This document shows, one piece after another, positions 1-10,705 of a stretch of DNA of 64,000 bases; positions within the stretch are counted from its first letter, which is position 1; the number at the start of each line of letters is the position of its first letter. Below the pieces are notes generated by a model, which worked only from the letters and a program-made list of their open reading frames with translations, ran no database searches and was not told where the DNA came from. A program made the translations under genes and the position numbers. The stretch comes from Corynebacterium sp. UBA2622. Its GTDB lineage: Bacteria > Actinomycetota > Actinomycetes > Mycobacteriales > Mycobacteriaceae. The stretch covers positions 88,416-152,415 of the forward strand of contig NZ_DDJO01000009.1 in assembly GCF_002339505.1 (NCBI RefSeq). Reading direction: 5' to 3'.

Positions 1-131
1 CCTCGGCGAGCCGGTCGCGCGGGATGCCCCGGCCGCGGGTCACGTTCTCCAGAAACGGAATAACCTCGTCCTCCCCTTCGGGGCCACCGAAGGAGAGGAC
101 GAGCAGTGCGTCGTAGTCGTTGAGAGCCATG
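1..131 (-). CDS. hemH: Ferrochelatase, N-terminal part
   Basis: Only the first 43 codons are in the window; the gene runs off the left edge. The reading starts MALNDYDALLVLSFGGPEG and continues with a FLENVTRGRGIP segment, which is the conserved start of actinobacterial ferrochelatase/coproporphyrin ferrochelatase, the enzyme that inserts ferrous iron into the porphyrin ring in heme synthesis. It lies next to an NlpC/P60 gene on the same strand, as in C. glutamicum. The catalytic half is not visible, so activity cannot be judged. The identification rests on the N-terminal motif plus gene order. Confidence 0.88.
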
Positions 132-160
132 CCCCGATGGTAGAGCACTTTCACCCCGGG

Positions 161-1810
161 TTAGAGCAGCCGCACCGCCTTGTCGGCCATACCGGACCAG
201 CGCACGGGGGAAATCTGCACGTTCTGGCCGGACTGGGGCGCCTCGATCATGGTGCCGTCGCCGAGGTAGATGGCCACGTGCTGGCTACCCTCCGGGCCCC
301 AGAAAAGAAGGTCCCCGCGGCGGGCATCGCTCGGGTTGATCTGGTTGCCGCGCGTGTACTGGTAGCCGGTGTAATGGGGCAGCGACACCCCGGCGGCGGC
401 GAAGGCGTAAAGGACGAGACCGGAGCAGTCAAAGCCCTTGGCGCCGCCCTCGAGCCCGGAGGTGGGGCCGCTGGCGTCGCCGCCGCCCCATACGTACGGG
501 GTGCCGATGGCGGACTTGGCGCGGGCGATCACGGTCTCCACTGCGGATGCGTTCGCTGCGGGAGCGACGGCGTCCGAGATCTTCGCGCTCACCGTCTCGG
601 CGGAGTCGACCTTGGGAAGCACCTCTTCGACAGCCGGAGTCATTGACGTACTGGTGTCCGCCGCCTTGAGCACGCTGGCCAGACCGTTGGAAAACGCCGC
701 GATGGTGTCGGCGGCGGTGGTACCGCTGTAAGGGTTGTCGAGCGAGCCGTGGTTGGTCTGCGAGGATTCGACAAGCGCGGACGACGCGGCGATTGAGGCG
801 GCCAGCTTGGCCGGATCCTCGGCCTCCGCCTTCCCGGAACCGGTCGTGCTCGACTCCTCCACCGCCGCTTTTGCGGTGCTGACGGCGTTCGAGATGACCT
901 CGTCGCTCGGTTCCGGAGTCTCGGGGGCCTTGGCCGCGACCTCCTCGCGCACTGTCTTCGCGAGCTCGGGGCTCACCTTCTCCGGCTCTGCGGCGGGTTC
1001 CTGCTTGGCGACGTTCTTCTCCGGCGCCCCGGTGTCTGCCGGCTTGGTGTCGCTGGGCTTGGTGTCGCTGGGCTTGGTGTCGGCGGCCGGGCGGGCGTCG
1101 TGAAGCTGCTCCTGCGCCTTCGCCACCTCGCTTTCGGCCTTCCTGCGCTCCTCCAGCTGCTGGTCGAGCGTTCGCTGGCTGGACTCCAGGGTGGAGCGGG
1201 CCTCCTGCTCGGCGGCCGAGGCGTCCGCCGCCGTCTGCTCCGCCAGCCGGCTGGTCTCCCGGAGTGTGGACTCCTCGTTGGCGGCTTCCGTGCGGGCACG
1301 CTCGACATCCGCGAGCTTCGACTGCTTCTCCTCCACCTGCTGGCGCAGGTAGAGCGAGCGGTCGAGAACGTCCTTCTGCTTGTCCCCGCCCTCGAGCGCG
1401 GTTGCGCCGGTGAGGGCGGAGGGGGTGCCCCGGGAGCGGTACTGGGACCGGGTGACCTCAGCGAGTTCCCGACGGGCGGAGTCCACCTCCGACTGGGACT
1501 GCTCGAGGCGTTTGCGGGCCTCGTCGACACCCCGGCGGGCCTGCTCCGCGCGGGACTGAGCGTCGTAGAGATCCACGAGGGCCCGGTTGACGGCTTCCCG
1601 GAGGTCGCCGAGCTTCAGATCCAGAGCGTTGACCCGGGACTGGGCGTCTGTCAGGGACGAGACGAGGTTGGAGGCTGACGAGCCGAGGTCCTGGCTGCGC
1701 GCCGCGGGTGAGACGAGGGTGCCGGCGAGGGAGAGGGTTGTCGAGCACGCGATGACGCTGGTGGCCGTACGGACCCAGCGGATTCGGGTGCCCTTCTTTG
1801 GGTTGCCCAC
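161..1810 (-). CDS. Secreted NlpC/P60 peptidoglycan endopeptidase (RipA-like)
   Basis: A 549-residue exported cell-wall hydrolase of the RipA/cg1735 type, which cuts peptide cross-bridges of peptidoglycan during cell separation. Residues 1-40 form a signal peptide with a basic start and a hydrophobic core ending near AARSQD. Residues about 45-240 are a long charged, coiled-coil-like helix region. A low-complexity linker follows, with PSDTK repeats near residue 245 and an Ala/Glu-rich stretch. The last 125 residues are the NlpC/P60 domain with GTPYVWGG, the catalytic Cys in FDCSGLV and the His in SQHVAIYLG. The start codon is GTG with GAGGAG about 8 bases upstream. The coiled coil in such proteins usually blocks the active site until processed. 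The next gene upstream, an Rv1476-like membrane protein, is also its neighbour in mycobacteria. Confidence 0.92.
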   Translation of the reverse strand: MGNPKKGTRIRWVRTATSVIACSTTLSLAGTLVSPAARSQDLGSSASNLVSSLTDAQSRVNALDLKLGDLREAVNRALVDLYDAQSRAEQARRGVDEARKRLEQSQSEVDSARRELAEVTRSQYRSRGTPSALTGATALEGGDKQKDVLDRSLYLRQQVEEKQSKLADVERARTEAANEESTLRETSRLAEQTAADASAAEQEARSTLESSQRTLDQQLEERRKAESEVAKAQEQLHDARPAADTKPSDTKPSDTKPADTGAPEKNVAKQEPAAEPEKVSPELAKTVREEVAAKAPETPEPSDEVISNAVSTAKAAVEESSTTGSGKAEAEDPAKLAASIAASSALVESSQTNHGSLDNPYSGTTAADTIAAFSNGLASVLKAADTSTSMTPAVEEVLPKVDSAETVSAKISDAVAPAANASAVETVIARAKSAIGTPYVWGGGDASGPTSGLEGGAKGFDCSGLVLYAFAAAGVSLPHYTGYQYTRGNQINPSDARRGDLLFWGPEGSQHVAIYLGDGTMIEAPQSGQNVQISPVRWSGMADKAVRLL

Positions 1811-2254
1811 TGAAGGTGCTCCTCACACCACACGCCGAACCAACACCGGGATACAGCCACTGACTAGGCGGCCGCGACCCGGCATGAGACAAGCTCGTGG
1901 GCTTGACGTGCGGACGGTTGATTGACTACTGACGCGGGCGCGCAAGCCGAAAGCTGACCCACCCGAGGCAATCAACGGTGCTTGGCATGCTTCCCCACAG
2001 GCCCGGACCCGCCGAACTGGTCGGCGTCGCTGATACGTCGGTTAGGTATGAAATTGCTTTCGACTCACGAGCCGACACCGAAACCTTACGACACTTTGTT
2101 AGTCCGTTGCCCAATCTTTACCAATTTTCACAGCAGTCAAGCTGCCTAACGTGACTCACAAGGCTCCCATGCTGGGGAATTGACACGCCGTCAGATGTAT
2201 GTGACCTTCGACACAGTTAGCGAACCGTTACCTAGGGGCCGAAAATGTCAAGGT
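1811..2254. other. 444-base intergenic region upstream of the NlpC/P60 gene
   Basis: No convincing gene is seen here. On the minus strand the region is the promoter and leader of the cell-wall hydrolase. At 2200-2215 there is a TGTGA-N6-ACACA site that resembles the GlxR/CRP consensus TGTGA-N6-TCACA with two mismatches. Reading the minus strand, GTAACG and CTAACT occur about 11 bases apart near 2213-2235, and further TAAC words occur near 2095-2155, a spacing that suits OmpR-type regulators such as MtrA, known to control NlpC/P60 genes in this genus. Both regulator assignments are inference from short matches. Confidence 0.35.
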
Positions 2255-2740
2255 TCAGTCCCTGACCATTCGCCGTGTGAGCGCCGCTGTGGCGGCGGCC
2301 ACCACTGCCAGCGCCACCACAGTCGCGAATGCAACCACCGCCCAGTTCATGCCCCCGGCATGGGCGTCTTCCGCGAAGGCGCGGATCCCGTCCCCGTAAT
2401 CCGGCTGGGTCATCATCGCCCGCTGGCCACGCTCCACCTCGGCGCGCGTCAGCCTGTGGCTCACCGCCCCGCTCGCCTGCGGGGTGCGTACGACCACCGT
2501 GTCCCTTTCCGTTGCGTCGGCGAGATCCTGGGCGATGTCGCGGAGGTCGGCGGGATGGGCCGGGGTGCTCTCCAGGACAACCACTCCAACAGGACCCATT
2601 CCCGCGGTGTCGACGGAGTGCAGGGTGGCGCTGATGTGCTCCCCCAGGGCCGGGTTGGCAGGGTTGGCGGTGCCAAAGGCCACCTCGCCCGCCCGCAGCT
2701 GGGTCGCCAGCGAATTCATGTCCACGTCAGCGGGAATCAT
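2255..2740 (-). CDS. Rv1476-like single-pass membrane protein
   Basis: About 161 residues. An N-terminal soluble domain (residues 1-125) is rich in VVV and TP segments (GVVVLESTP, TVVVRTPQ). A single transmembrane helix follows near the C-terminus (about residues 132-155) and ends in TRRMVRD, so the bulk of the protein probably lies on one side of the membrane. A longer reading from 2767 exists, but the ATG at 2740 has a strong AAGGAG 4-5 bases upstream, so I start there. Orthologues (Rv1476, cg1736) sit between the aconitase and RipA-type genes in mycobacteria and corynebacteria, as here. The molecular function is not known to me. Confidence 0.82.
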   Translation of the reverse strand: MIPADVDMNSLATQLRAGEVAFGTANPANPALGEHISATLHSVDTAGMGPVGVVVLESTPAHPADLRDIAQDLADATERDTVVVRTPQASGAVSHRLTRAEVERGQRAMMTQPDYGDGIRAFAEDAHAGGMNWAVVAFATVVALAVVAAATAALTRRMVRD

Positions 2741-2792
2741 TGCTCTCCTTCTCTGGGGCTCGGGCACGCCCTGAGACGCACCTCACAAGCTG

Positions 2793-2812
2793 AACATAAC
2801 GCGCGTTACGTT
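2793..2812. promoter_or_regulatory. Near-perfect palindrome in the acn promoter region
   Basis: TAACGCGCGTTA (2797-2808) is a perfect 12-base palindrome, and AAC/GTT continue it on both sides after one unpaired base, giving a 20-base inverted repeat. It lies between the divergent Rv1476-like gene and acn. A plausible acn -10 box, TAATAT, is at 2843-2848, which puts the palindrome near -48 to -59. A TetR-type regulator such as AcnR, encoded just downstream of acn, would be a fitting ligand. The match to the published AcnR motif is not obvious, so the ligand is inferred. Confidence 0.45.
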
Positions 2813-2902
2813 GAAACACCCGCGGGATTTGGTGGTGTCCCTTAATATGGATAGTTGACCACCATCGGGGCCATTATCCCCGGACTTGGTTAACGACGAG
2901 AA

Positions 2903-5695
<2,793 letters not shown>

Positions 5696-5708
5696 CTGAC
5701 CATCCGAT

Positions 5709-5745
5709 GAGGGGTCCCCGGCTTTGGCCGGGCGGCCCCTCTTTC
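5709..5745 (+). terminator. Hairpin between acn and acnR
   Basis: GAGGGG (5709-5714) pairs with CCCCTC (5736-5741), and the inner stem CCCGGC (5717-5722) pairs with GCCGGG (5727-5732) around a TTTG loop. A short T-run follows. It sits directly after acn and probably ends or attenuates transcription into acnR. Confidence 0.65.
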
Positions 5746-5774
5746 CATTCCATCCCCCACCAGAGGTTGTTCAC

Positions 5775-6341
5775 ATGCCCATCGTCCCCGACTCCGAGCT
5801 GAGCAGGCGCAAGCAGGAGCTTCTCGACGCCGCCCGCGGCTGTTTCGCTCGATACGGCTATGAGGGGGCGACGGTCTCGCGCCTGGAAAAGGCCACCGGC
5901 AAGACCCGCGGCGCCATCTTCCACCACTTCGGCGACAAGGAAGAGCTTTTCCTCGCGGTCGCGCGGGAGGATGCCGCGAGGCAAGCGGCGGTGGTCGCGG
6001 AAAACGGGCTCATCGAGGTGATGCGAACCCTACTCACCCACCCGGAGGCCCACAGCTGGTACGTCACCAGGGCGGAGATTGTGCGCAAACTGCGCACCGA
6101 CCCCGGTTTCGCCGAGCGGTGGCGCGAGCACCAGGGGGTTCTTGATCAGGCGGTCCACTCCCGCCTGGAGCACAACGTCGCCATGCGCGACGATATCCCG
6201 CTCGAGGTCGTGCAGACCTACCTGTCCACGGTGCTGGATGGGCTGGTGGTGAAGATGGCCGCGGGTGAGCCCAGGGAGCGGCTTGAGGCGATGCTTGACC
6301 TGGTGGAACAGTCGGTAAGGCGCCCCGGGGACGCAAAGTAG
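5775..6341 (+). CDS. acnR: TetR-family repressor of aconitase
   Basis: A 188-residue TetR regulator. The N-terminal helix-turn-helix runs from about residue 10 to 55 (QELLDAARGCFARYGYEGAT, then TRGAIFHHFGDKEELF), typical of AcnR. The rest is the helical ligand/dimer domain. The start at MPIVPDSE gives the usual AcnR length of 188 residues; a longer reading begins at 5724 inside the terminator hairpin and is less likely. In C. glutamicum AcnR represses acn. The position directly after acn and the palindrome before acn fit that role. The effector pocket cannot be judged from sequence alone. Confidence 0.93.
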   Translation: MPIVPDSELSRRKQELLDAARGCFARYGYEGATVSRLEKATGKTRGAIFHHFGDKEELFLAVAREDAARQAAVVAENGLIEVMRTLLTHPEAHSWYVTRAEIVRKLRTDPGFAERWREHQGVLDQAVHSRLEHNVAMRDDIPLEVVQTYLSTVLDGLVVKMAAGEPRERLEAMLDLVEQSVRRPGDAK

Positions 6342-6365
6342 ACCAAGCGGTATAGACTGCGCAGC

Positions 6366-7118
6366 ATGGCTGAATTTTTGCTCGTCTCCCTCCGCAACGG
6401 CCCTCTCGGGCCCGAGGTGGCCGCCGCCGAGCACCGCGACGTCCTCCGCGCCACCGGCCTCGCCGCGACGGACGTCGAGCTGCGCGTCCTGGCGGACACC
6501 GGTGTGAGCATCGGGGGCGTCGACAAGTTCGCGGGCGTGATTGTCGGGGGCAGCTCGCTCAGCATCACATCCCCGGAATACAGCCCGTGGCAGAAGCACG
6601 TCCACGCGCAGTTGCGCGGATTGTTGGACTCCCGCGTGCCCGTTTTCTTTATCTGCTTCGGCATGAGCTGGCTGGTCGACGCCCTCGGCGGTTCCATCGG
6701 TCACTCGGCGCCAGAGGCGTCCGGGCCAACGCTCGTGGAGCTGACCGATGCTGGGCGACGCGACCCCCTCATGCGCGGTTTCCCCGACTCCTTCCGTGCG
6801 TTGACGGGCCACACGGAGAATCCCGCGGCGCTGCCCGCGGACCTGGAGGTGCTCGCAACGGGCCCGACGTGCCCCGTCCAGGTCGCGCGTTGGGGTGGAC
6901 GTGTGTGGGCGACGCAATTCCACGCCGAAATGGATGCCGACGCAATGCGGGTGCGGATGGACTTTTACTACGACTACGGGTATTTCCCGCTGGCGGAGTA
7001 CGACACGATCGTGGCGATGCTGCCGAGCGTGGACGTGCGTTGGTCGAACGAGCTCCTCAGGCGGTTCGTTGCGTTCTGCCGCGAACCGGGCGGAGGGGCG
7101 CCGGGAGGCGTTTACTAG
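6366..7118 (+). CDS. Class I glutamine amidotransferase-like protein (first paralogue)
   Basis: A 250-residue stand-alone GATase domain of the GuaA/TrpG fold (cg1739 type). The nucleophile elbow is FFICFGMSWL with the catalytic Cys near residue 98, and the His-Glu pair is in ATQFHAEMD near residue 182. The oxyanion GGSS segment is near residue 60. All three triad residues are present, so amidase activity is possible, but no synthetase partner is encoded nearby and the substrate is unknown. A -10 box TAGACT (6353-6358) ends seven bases before the ATG and there is no Shine-Dalgarno site, so a leaderless mRNA is likely. A diverged paralogue is at 9078-9815. Confidence 0.88.
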   Translation: MAEFLLVSLRNGPLGPEVAAAEHRDVLRATGLAATDVELRVLADTGVSIGGVDKFAGVIVGGSSLSITSPEYSPWQKHVHAQLRGLLDSRVPVFFICFGMSWLVDALGGSIGHSAPEASGPTLVELTDAGRRDPLMRGFPDSFRALTGHTENPAALPADLEVLATGPTCPVQVARWGGRVWATQFHAEMDADAMRVRMDFYYDYGYFPLAEYDTIVAMLPSVDVRWSNELLRRFVAFCREPGGGAPGGVY

Positions 7119-7128
7119 ACTGCGGCGT

Positions 7129-7398
7129 ATGCACGCAATCATCACCACCACGGGCCAGGACCGCGTGGGCATCATCGCCGGAGTCTCGGGCGCGGCGGCC
7201 GAGCGAAACCTGAACATCCTCGACGTCTCCCAGACACTGATGGACGAGTTCTTCACCATGATCATGCGGGTTGAGATCCCCGGCGATCACGTCGACCTCG
7301 CGGAGCTGCAGGAGCACCTGGCCTCCGTGGGCGAGCGCCTGGGTGTGGTCGTGCGCATCCAGTCCACGGACCTGTTCACCGCGATGAACGAGATCTAG
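7129..7398 (+). CDS. ACT-domain protein (UPF0237 family)
   Basis: An 89-residue single ACT domain (MHAIITTTGQDRVGIIAGVS...), a small-molecule-binding regulatory fold. The start is ATG at 7129, eight bases after a TAGACT box that overlaps the stop codon of the gene before, so it may have its own leaderless transcript. The next gene is the UPF0210/PFL protein nine bases downstream. This ACT-PFL pairing is common in many bacteria and argues that the two act together, probably with the ACT domain as ligand sensor. The ligand is unknown. Confidence 0.9.
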   Translation: MHAIITTTGQDRVGIIAGVSGAAAERNLNILDVSQTLMDEFFTMIMRVEIPGDHVDLAELQEHLASVGERLGVVVRIQSTDLFTAMNEI

Positions 7399-7407
7399 GC
7401 GGCGACC

Positions 7408-8772
7408 GTGGACTTCAGCCTGGCCTCAAAGAACATTCTCGGTGTGATCCAGATGATCGAGGACTACCGCCTCGACATCCGCACCGTCACCATGGGCATC
7501 TCGCTCATCGGGTGCACGCGCAACACGATGGCGGAGACCTGCGAAGCCGTCTACGACCGGGTCACCACCCGGGCCGCGCGCCTCGTTGAGGTGTGCGAGG
7601 GCATCGAGCGCGAGCTCGGTATTCCCATCGTGAACAAGCGCATCTCCGTCTCCCCCGTCTCGCTCGTCGCCGCGGGTGTGGACGGCGACCCGGTGGACAT
7701 CGCGAAAGCACTTGACCGCGCCGCGGCGGAGCTGGGGGTCAACTTCGTCGGCGGGTACTCCGCTCTCGTGGAGAAGGGCGCCACCGAGTCCGACCTGCGC
7801 CTCATCCGCTCCATCCCGGAGGCCCTGAGCGTGACGGGCGCCGTGTGCGGTTCCGTGAACGTCGCCACCTCCCGCGCCGGCATCAACATGGACGCGGTGC
7901 GTCTCATGGGCCGGGTGGTTAAGGAAGCCGCGGAGCTCACCGCAGACAACTCCTCCATCGCGTGCGCGAAGCTCGTGGTCTTTGCCAACGCCGTGGGCGA
8001 CAACCCCTTCATGGCTGGCGCGTTTCACGGGATCGAGGAGCCCGACACCGTCGTGTCGGTGGGTGTTTCGGGACCGGGAGTCGTCGACCACGCGATCGGG
8101 TCGCTTGAGGGGGCGAGCCTGAACGAGGTCGCGGAGGAAATCAAGAAGGCCGCCTTCAAGATCACCCGCGCTGGCCAGCTCGTGGGGAACCTCGCCGCGG
8201 AGCGGCTCGGGGTTCCCTTCGGCATCGTCGATCTTTCCCTGGCACCCACCGCCGAGGTGGGCGACTCCGTGGCCCACATCCTTGAGCGGATGGGCCTGGA
8301 GCAGGTGGGCACCCACGGCACGACGGCGGCTCTGGCACTTCTCAACGACGCGGTGAAGAAGGGCGGCATGATGGCGTGCTCCCGCGTCGGAGGGCTGTCC
8401 GGATCCTTCATCCCGGTCTCCGAGGACCAGGGCATGATTGACGCCGTCCGCGCAGGATCCATAACGATGGACAAGCTCGAGGCGATGACGTCCATCTGCT
8501 CCGTCGGCTTCGACATGATCGCCATCCCCGGGGATACCTCCGCCGAGCTCATCTCCGGGATGATCGCGGACGAGGCGGCGATCGGCGTGATGAACCACAA
8601 GACCACGGCGGCGAGGCTCATTCCCGTGCCCGGCACCCGGCCGGGCGACGAGGTGAATTTCGGCGGGCTCCTGGGTTATGCGCCGGTGATACCCGTCAAC
8701 GCGAAGGGCAATGACGCGTTCATTCACCGCGGAGGGTTCATTCCCGCCCCCGTCCACGGCTTCCGCAACTAG
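7408..8772 (+). CDS. UPF0210 / PFL-family protein (DUF711)
   Basis: A 454-residue protein of the UPF0210 family, full length. Conserved stretches include TVTMGISLIGC near the start, NKRISVSPVSLVAAG near residue 80, GPGVVDHAI in the middle and HRGGFIPAPVHGFRN at the C-terminus. The fold is related to glycyl-radical enzymes (PFL-like) but the glycyl-radical machinery is not conserved, so the reaction is unknown. The start is GTG at 7408, nine bases after the ACT gene, and the two almost certainly form one operon. Confidence 0.9.
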   Translation: MDFSLASKNILGVIQMIEDYRLDIRTVTMGISLIGCTRNTMAETCEAVYDRVTTRAARLVEVCEGIERELGIPIVNKRISVSPVSLVAAGVDGDPVDIAKALDRAAAELGVNFVGGYSALVEKGATESDLRLIRSIPEALSVTGAVCGSVNVATSRAGINMDAVRLMGRVVKEAAELTADNSSIACAKLVVFANAVGDNPFMAGAFHGIEEPDTVVSVGVSGPGVVDHAIGSLEGASLNEVAEEIKKAAFKITRAGQLVGNLAAERLGVPFGIVDLSLAPTAEVGDSVAHILERMGLEQVGTHGTTAALALLNDAVKKGGMMACSRVGGLSGSFIPVSEDQGMIDAVRAGSITMDKLEAMTSICSVGFDMIAIPGDTSAELISGMIADEAAIGVMNHKTTAARLIPVPGTRPGDEVNFGGLLGYAPVIPVNAKGNDAFIHRGGFIPAPVHGFRN

Positions 8773-9021
8773 CTACTTTTTACGCCCGACGAGGAACCAG
8801 GCGAGCCAGCCGAGGGTGTTCACGGACGCAATGATGGGCGTCCACACGAGCTTGGGGCCGCGCACCTTCTCTTTCGGGGTGCGCGCGAGGCTCGCCATCG
8901 CCGCGCTCTTGCCGGCGGTGTCCACCGCCGCAAGGATCGAGATGAGGACGCGCTCGCGCTTTCCCACGCGGCCCCAGGAGCGGCTCAGCTTACCGATGAT
9001 TCCGTTTGTTTTCGTAGCCAT
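8773..9021 (-). CDS. Small membrane protein, PLDc_N-like
   Basis: 82 residues. The N-terminal half is basic (KTNGIIGKLSRSWGRVGKRERV). The C-terminal half ends in a hydrophobic helix with ASVNTLGWLAWFLVGRKK, which resembles the end of the phospholipase-D-nuclease N-terminal (PLDc_N) membrane module. It is convergent with the UPF0210 gene, whose stop codon it touches. The role is unknown; the family often occurs as short orphan membrane proteins in actinobacteria. Confidence 0.75.
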   Translation of the reverse strand: MATKTNGIIGKLSRSWGRVGKRERVLISILAAVDTAGKSAAMASLARTPKEKVRGPKLVWTPIIASVNTLGWLAWFLVGRKK

Positions 9022-9077
9022 GCCACAATCCTAGGGATTTCAAGCCCGGGCGAGCGGGCGTTTGCTAGTTTTAGCCA

Positions 9078-9815
9078 ATGCAGTCGATCACGCGGCCCTT
9101 CCTCCTGCTCAGCACCCGCCCCGAGGACGAGGCGGCGGCCGCCGAGCTGGTGAGCTTCCGGGAGGCCATGGGCCTAGCGGAAGGCGACATCCAGCAGCGC
9201 CGTCTCGAGTCCGCCCCGCTGGGGCGCATCGACCTCGACTCTTATTCGGGTGTCCTCCTCGGGGGCAGTCCCTTCAACAACACCGCAACCGCGAAATCGC
9301 CGCTTCAGCTTCGTGTCGAGCGTGAAATCGGCACGCTCGTCGCCCGCATTATCGACTGCGATTTTCCGCTCCTCGGCGCGTGCTACGGGATCGGGGCGAT
9401 CGGCACCGCCATCGGGGCGCGCCTGGGCACGGGGTTCGCCGAGGACGCGGGCAGGATCGAGGTTTCGCTCACCGGCGCCGGCCGTTCAGACCCACTCCTC
9501 TCCGGTGTTCCCGGCCGCTTTGACACCATTGTCGGGCACAAGGAGGCCCTGGCCCAGCTCCCGCCAGGTGCGACCGTCCTCGCCGAGGGCGCCTCCTGCC
9601 CGGTACAGATGTTCCGGGTCAAACGCAACGTCTACGCCACCCAGTTCCACCCCGAGCTCACGGCTGCCTCCCTGGAGTTGCGGCTGCGCGTCTATGCCGA
9701 CCAGGGCTACTTCCAGGCCGACGAGTTGGCAGCCATCCTGGAACACTCGTACGCGGGGGACTACACCGCCAACAAACGCGTTCTGGAAAACTTCGCCGCC
9801 CTCTACGCCCGCTAG
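9078..9815 (+). CDS. Class I glutamine amidotransferase-like protein (second paralogue)
   Basis: A 245-residue GATase domain with the nucleophile Cys in LLGACYGIGAIG (near residue 99) and the His-Glu pair in ATQFHPEL (near residue 193). The oxyanion GGSPFNN segment is near residue 60. It is clearly related to the protein at 6366-7118 but diverged. A TAGTTT -10 box (9066-9071) ends six bases before the ATG with no Shine-Dalgarno site, so a leaderless transcript is likely. The substrate is unknown. A role in removing or recycling glutamine-derived groups is possible but not shown. Confidence 0.87.
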   Translation: MQSITRPFLLLSTRPEDEAAAAELVSFREAMGLAEGDIQQRRLESAPLGRIDLDSYSGVLLGGSPFNNTATAKSPLQLRVEREIGTLVARIIDCDFPLLGACYGIGAIGTAIGARLGTGFAEDAGRIEVSLTGAGRSDPLLSGVPGRFDTIVGHKEALAQLPPGATVLAEGASCPVQMFRVKRNVYATQFHPELTAASLELRLRVYADQGYFQADELAAILEHSYAGDYTANKRVLENFAALYAR

Positions 9816-9828
9816 GTACGCTGTACCC

Positions 9829-10698
9829 ATGTCCAAACGTGCCATGGTCGCGACGATTACGGTCCTTGCCCTCGCCCTGCTCGCCGCCGTCCTCGCCATC
9901 GGCATCCTCATCGGCCGCCGCCCCGCCCCCGAACACGCCGCGCCGCCCGCCGCCACCTCGACAGCGTCCCCGAGCCTGTCGACCACAGCGGAGGACACCA
10001 CCGAAAGCAGCTCTGGCCGGCCCGAGCCCGTCGACTCCGCGGCACTCATCTCGGCGGCGGCCATCGACTCGATCCACCCCGCTCCCCTCCCCGACCCGCT
10101 GGACGAGTTCGGCCCATACACCCTGCGGGACTCGTGGGAGCGGTCGATGTCCGTTCCCGTGGGTACTGAGTGGCAGCCGCTCGAGGGGCCCGCCGGCACC
10201 GGGTTCCCCGCCAGCCAAAACAAGTGCGGAATAGCAATGAACCTCACCACCCTCCGCAGCGACGAGGGGCTCGAGGTCGCGCTTATCGACGCGCTCGGCA
10301 ACCCCCAGACGACATCTCCCGTTTCCGGCGGGGCCTGGACCTGGTCCACCAACTGCTCCACCCCCTCCGTGCGCGTAAAGAGCGGCTCCCCGGTGATGGT
10401 GACCTACTCCGTGCACACCTATCTCAACGGCGGTTACGGCGCAGGAGCTGCTGCGGCGCCGGCTGTGCCGACGGCTGCGTCGCCGACCGTCGTGAAGTGC
10501 CTTGGCACCCTCGGGCCCGCAGAAGCGCTCTACTCCGACGGCGTGCAGCGCCTCGCCCCGGAGTGCGAGGGAAGCCCGGAGAAGCTGAGGGCGATTCGCG
10601 CCGAGGGCATGTGCGGCGGGCTCTACCCTCCGGAGGGAACGGATCCTGACGAGTACATGGAAATGTGCCACCATCCCATGCCCGCCCCGAGGCCCTAG
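9829..10698 (+). CDS. Membrane-anchored or secreted protein with Ser/Thr-rich linker
   Basis: 289 residues. MSKRAMVATITVLALALLAAV forms an N-terminal membrane helix or uncleaved signal; no lipobox is seen. Residues about 40-80 are a Ser/Thr/Pro-rich linker. The extracytoplasmic domain has about seven cysteines (for example NKCGIAMN, TNCSTPS, VKCLG), probably disulfide-bonded. The start is ATG at 9829, 6 bases after TACGCT (9817-9822), so leaderless expression is likely. I do not recognise a catalytic motif. The function is unknown. Confidence 0.75.
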   Translation: MSKRAMVATITVLALALLAAVLAIGILIGRRPAPEHAAPPAATSTASPSLSTTAEDTTESSSGRPEPVDSAALISAAAIDSIHPAPLPDPLDEFGPYTLRDSWERSMSVPVGTEWQPLEGPAGTGFPASQNKCGIAMNLTTLRSDEGLEVALIDALGNPQTTSPVSGGAWTWSTNCSTPSVRVKSGSPVMVTYSVHTYLNGGYGAGAAAAPAVPTAASPTVVKCLGTLGPAEALYSDGVQRLAPECEGSPEKLRAIRAEGMCGGLYPPEGTDPDEYMEMCHHPMPAPRP

Positions 10699-10705
10699 CG
10701 GGCCG

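Noticed and set aside
2200..2215. Confident GlxR site
   Set aside because: Two mismatches to the consensus, so it is mentioned only as a weak candidate inside the intergenic entry.
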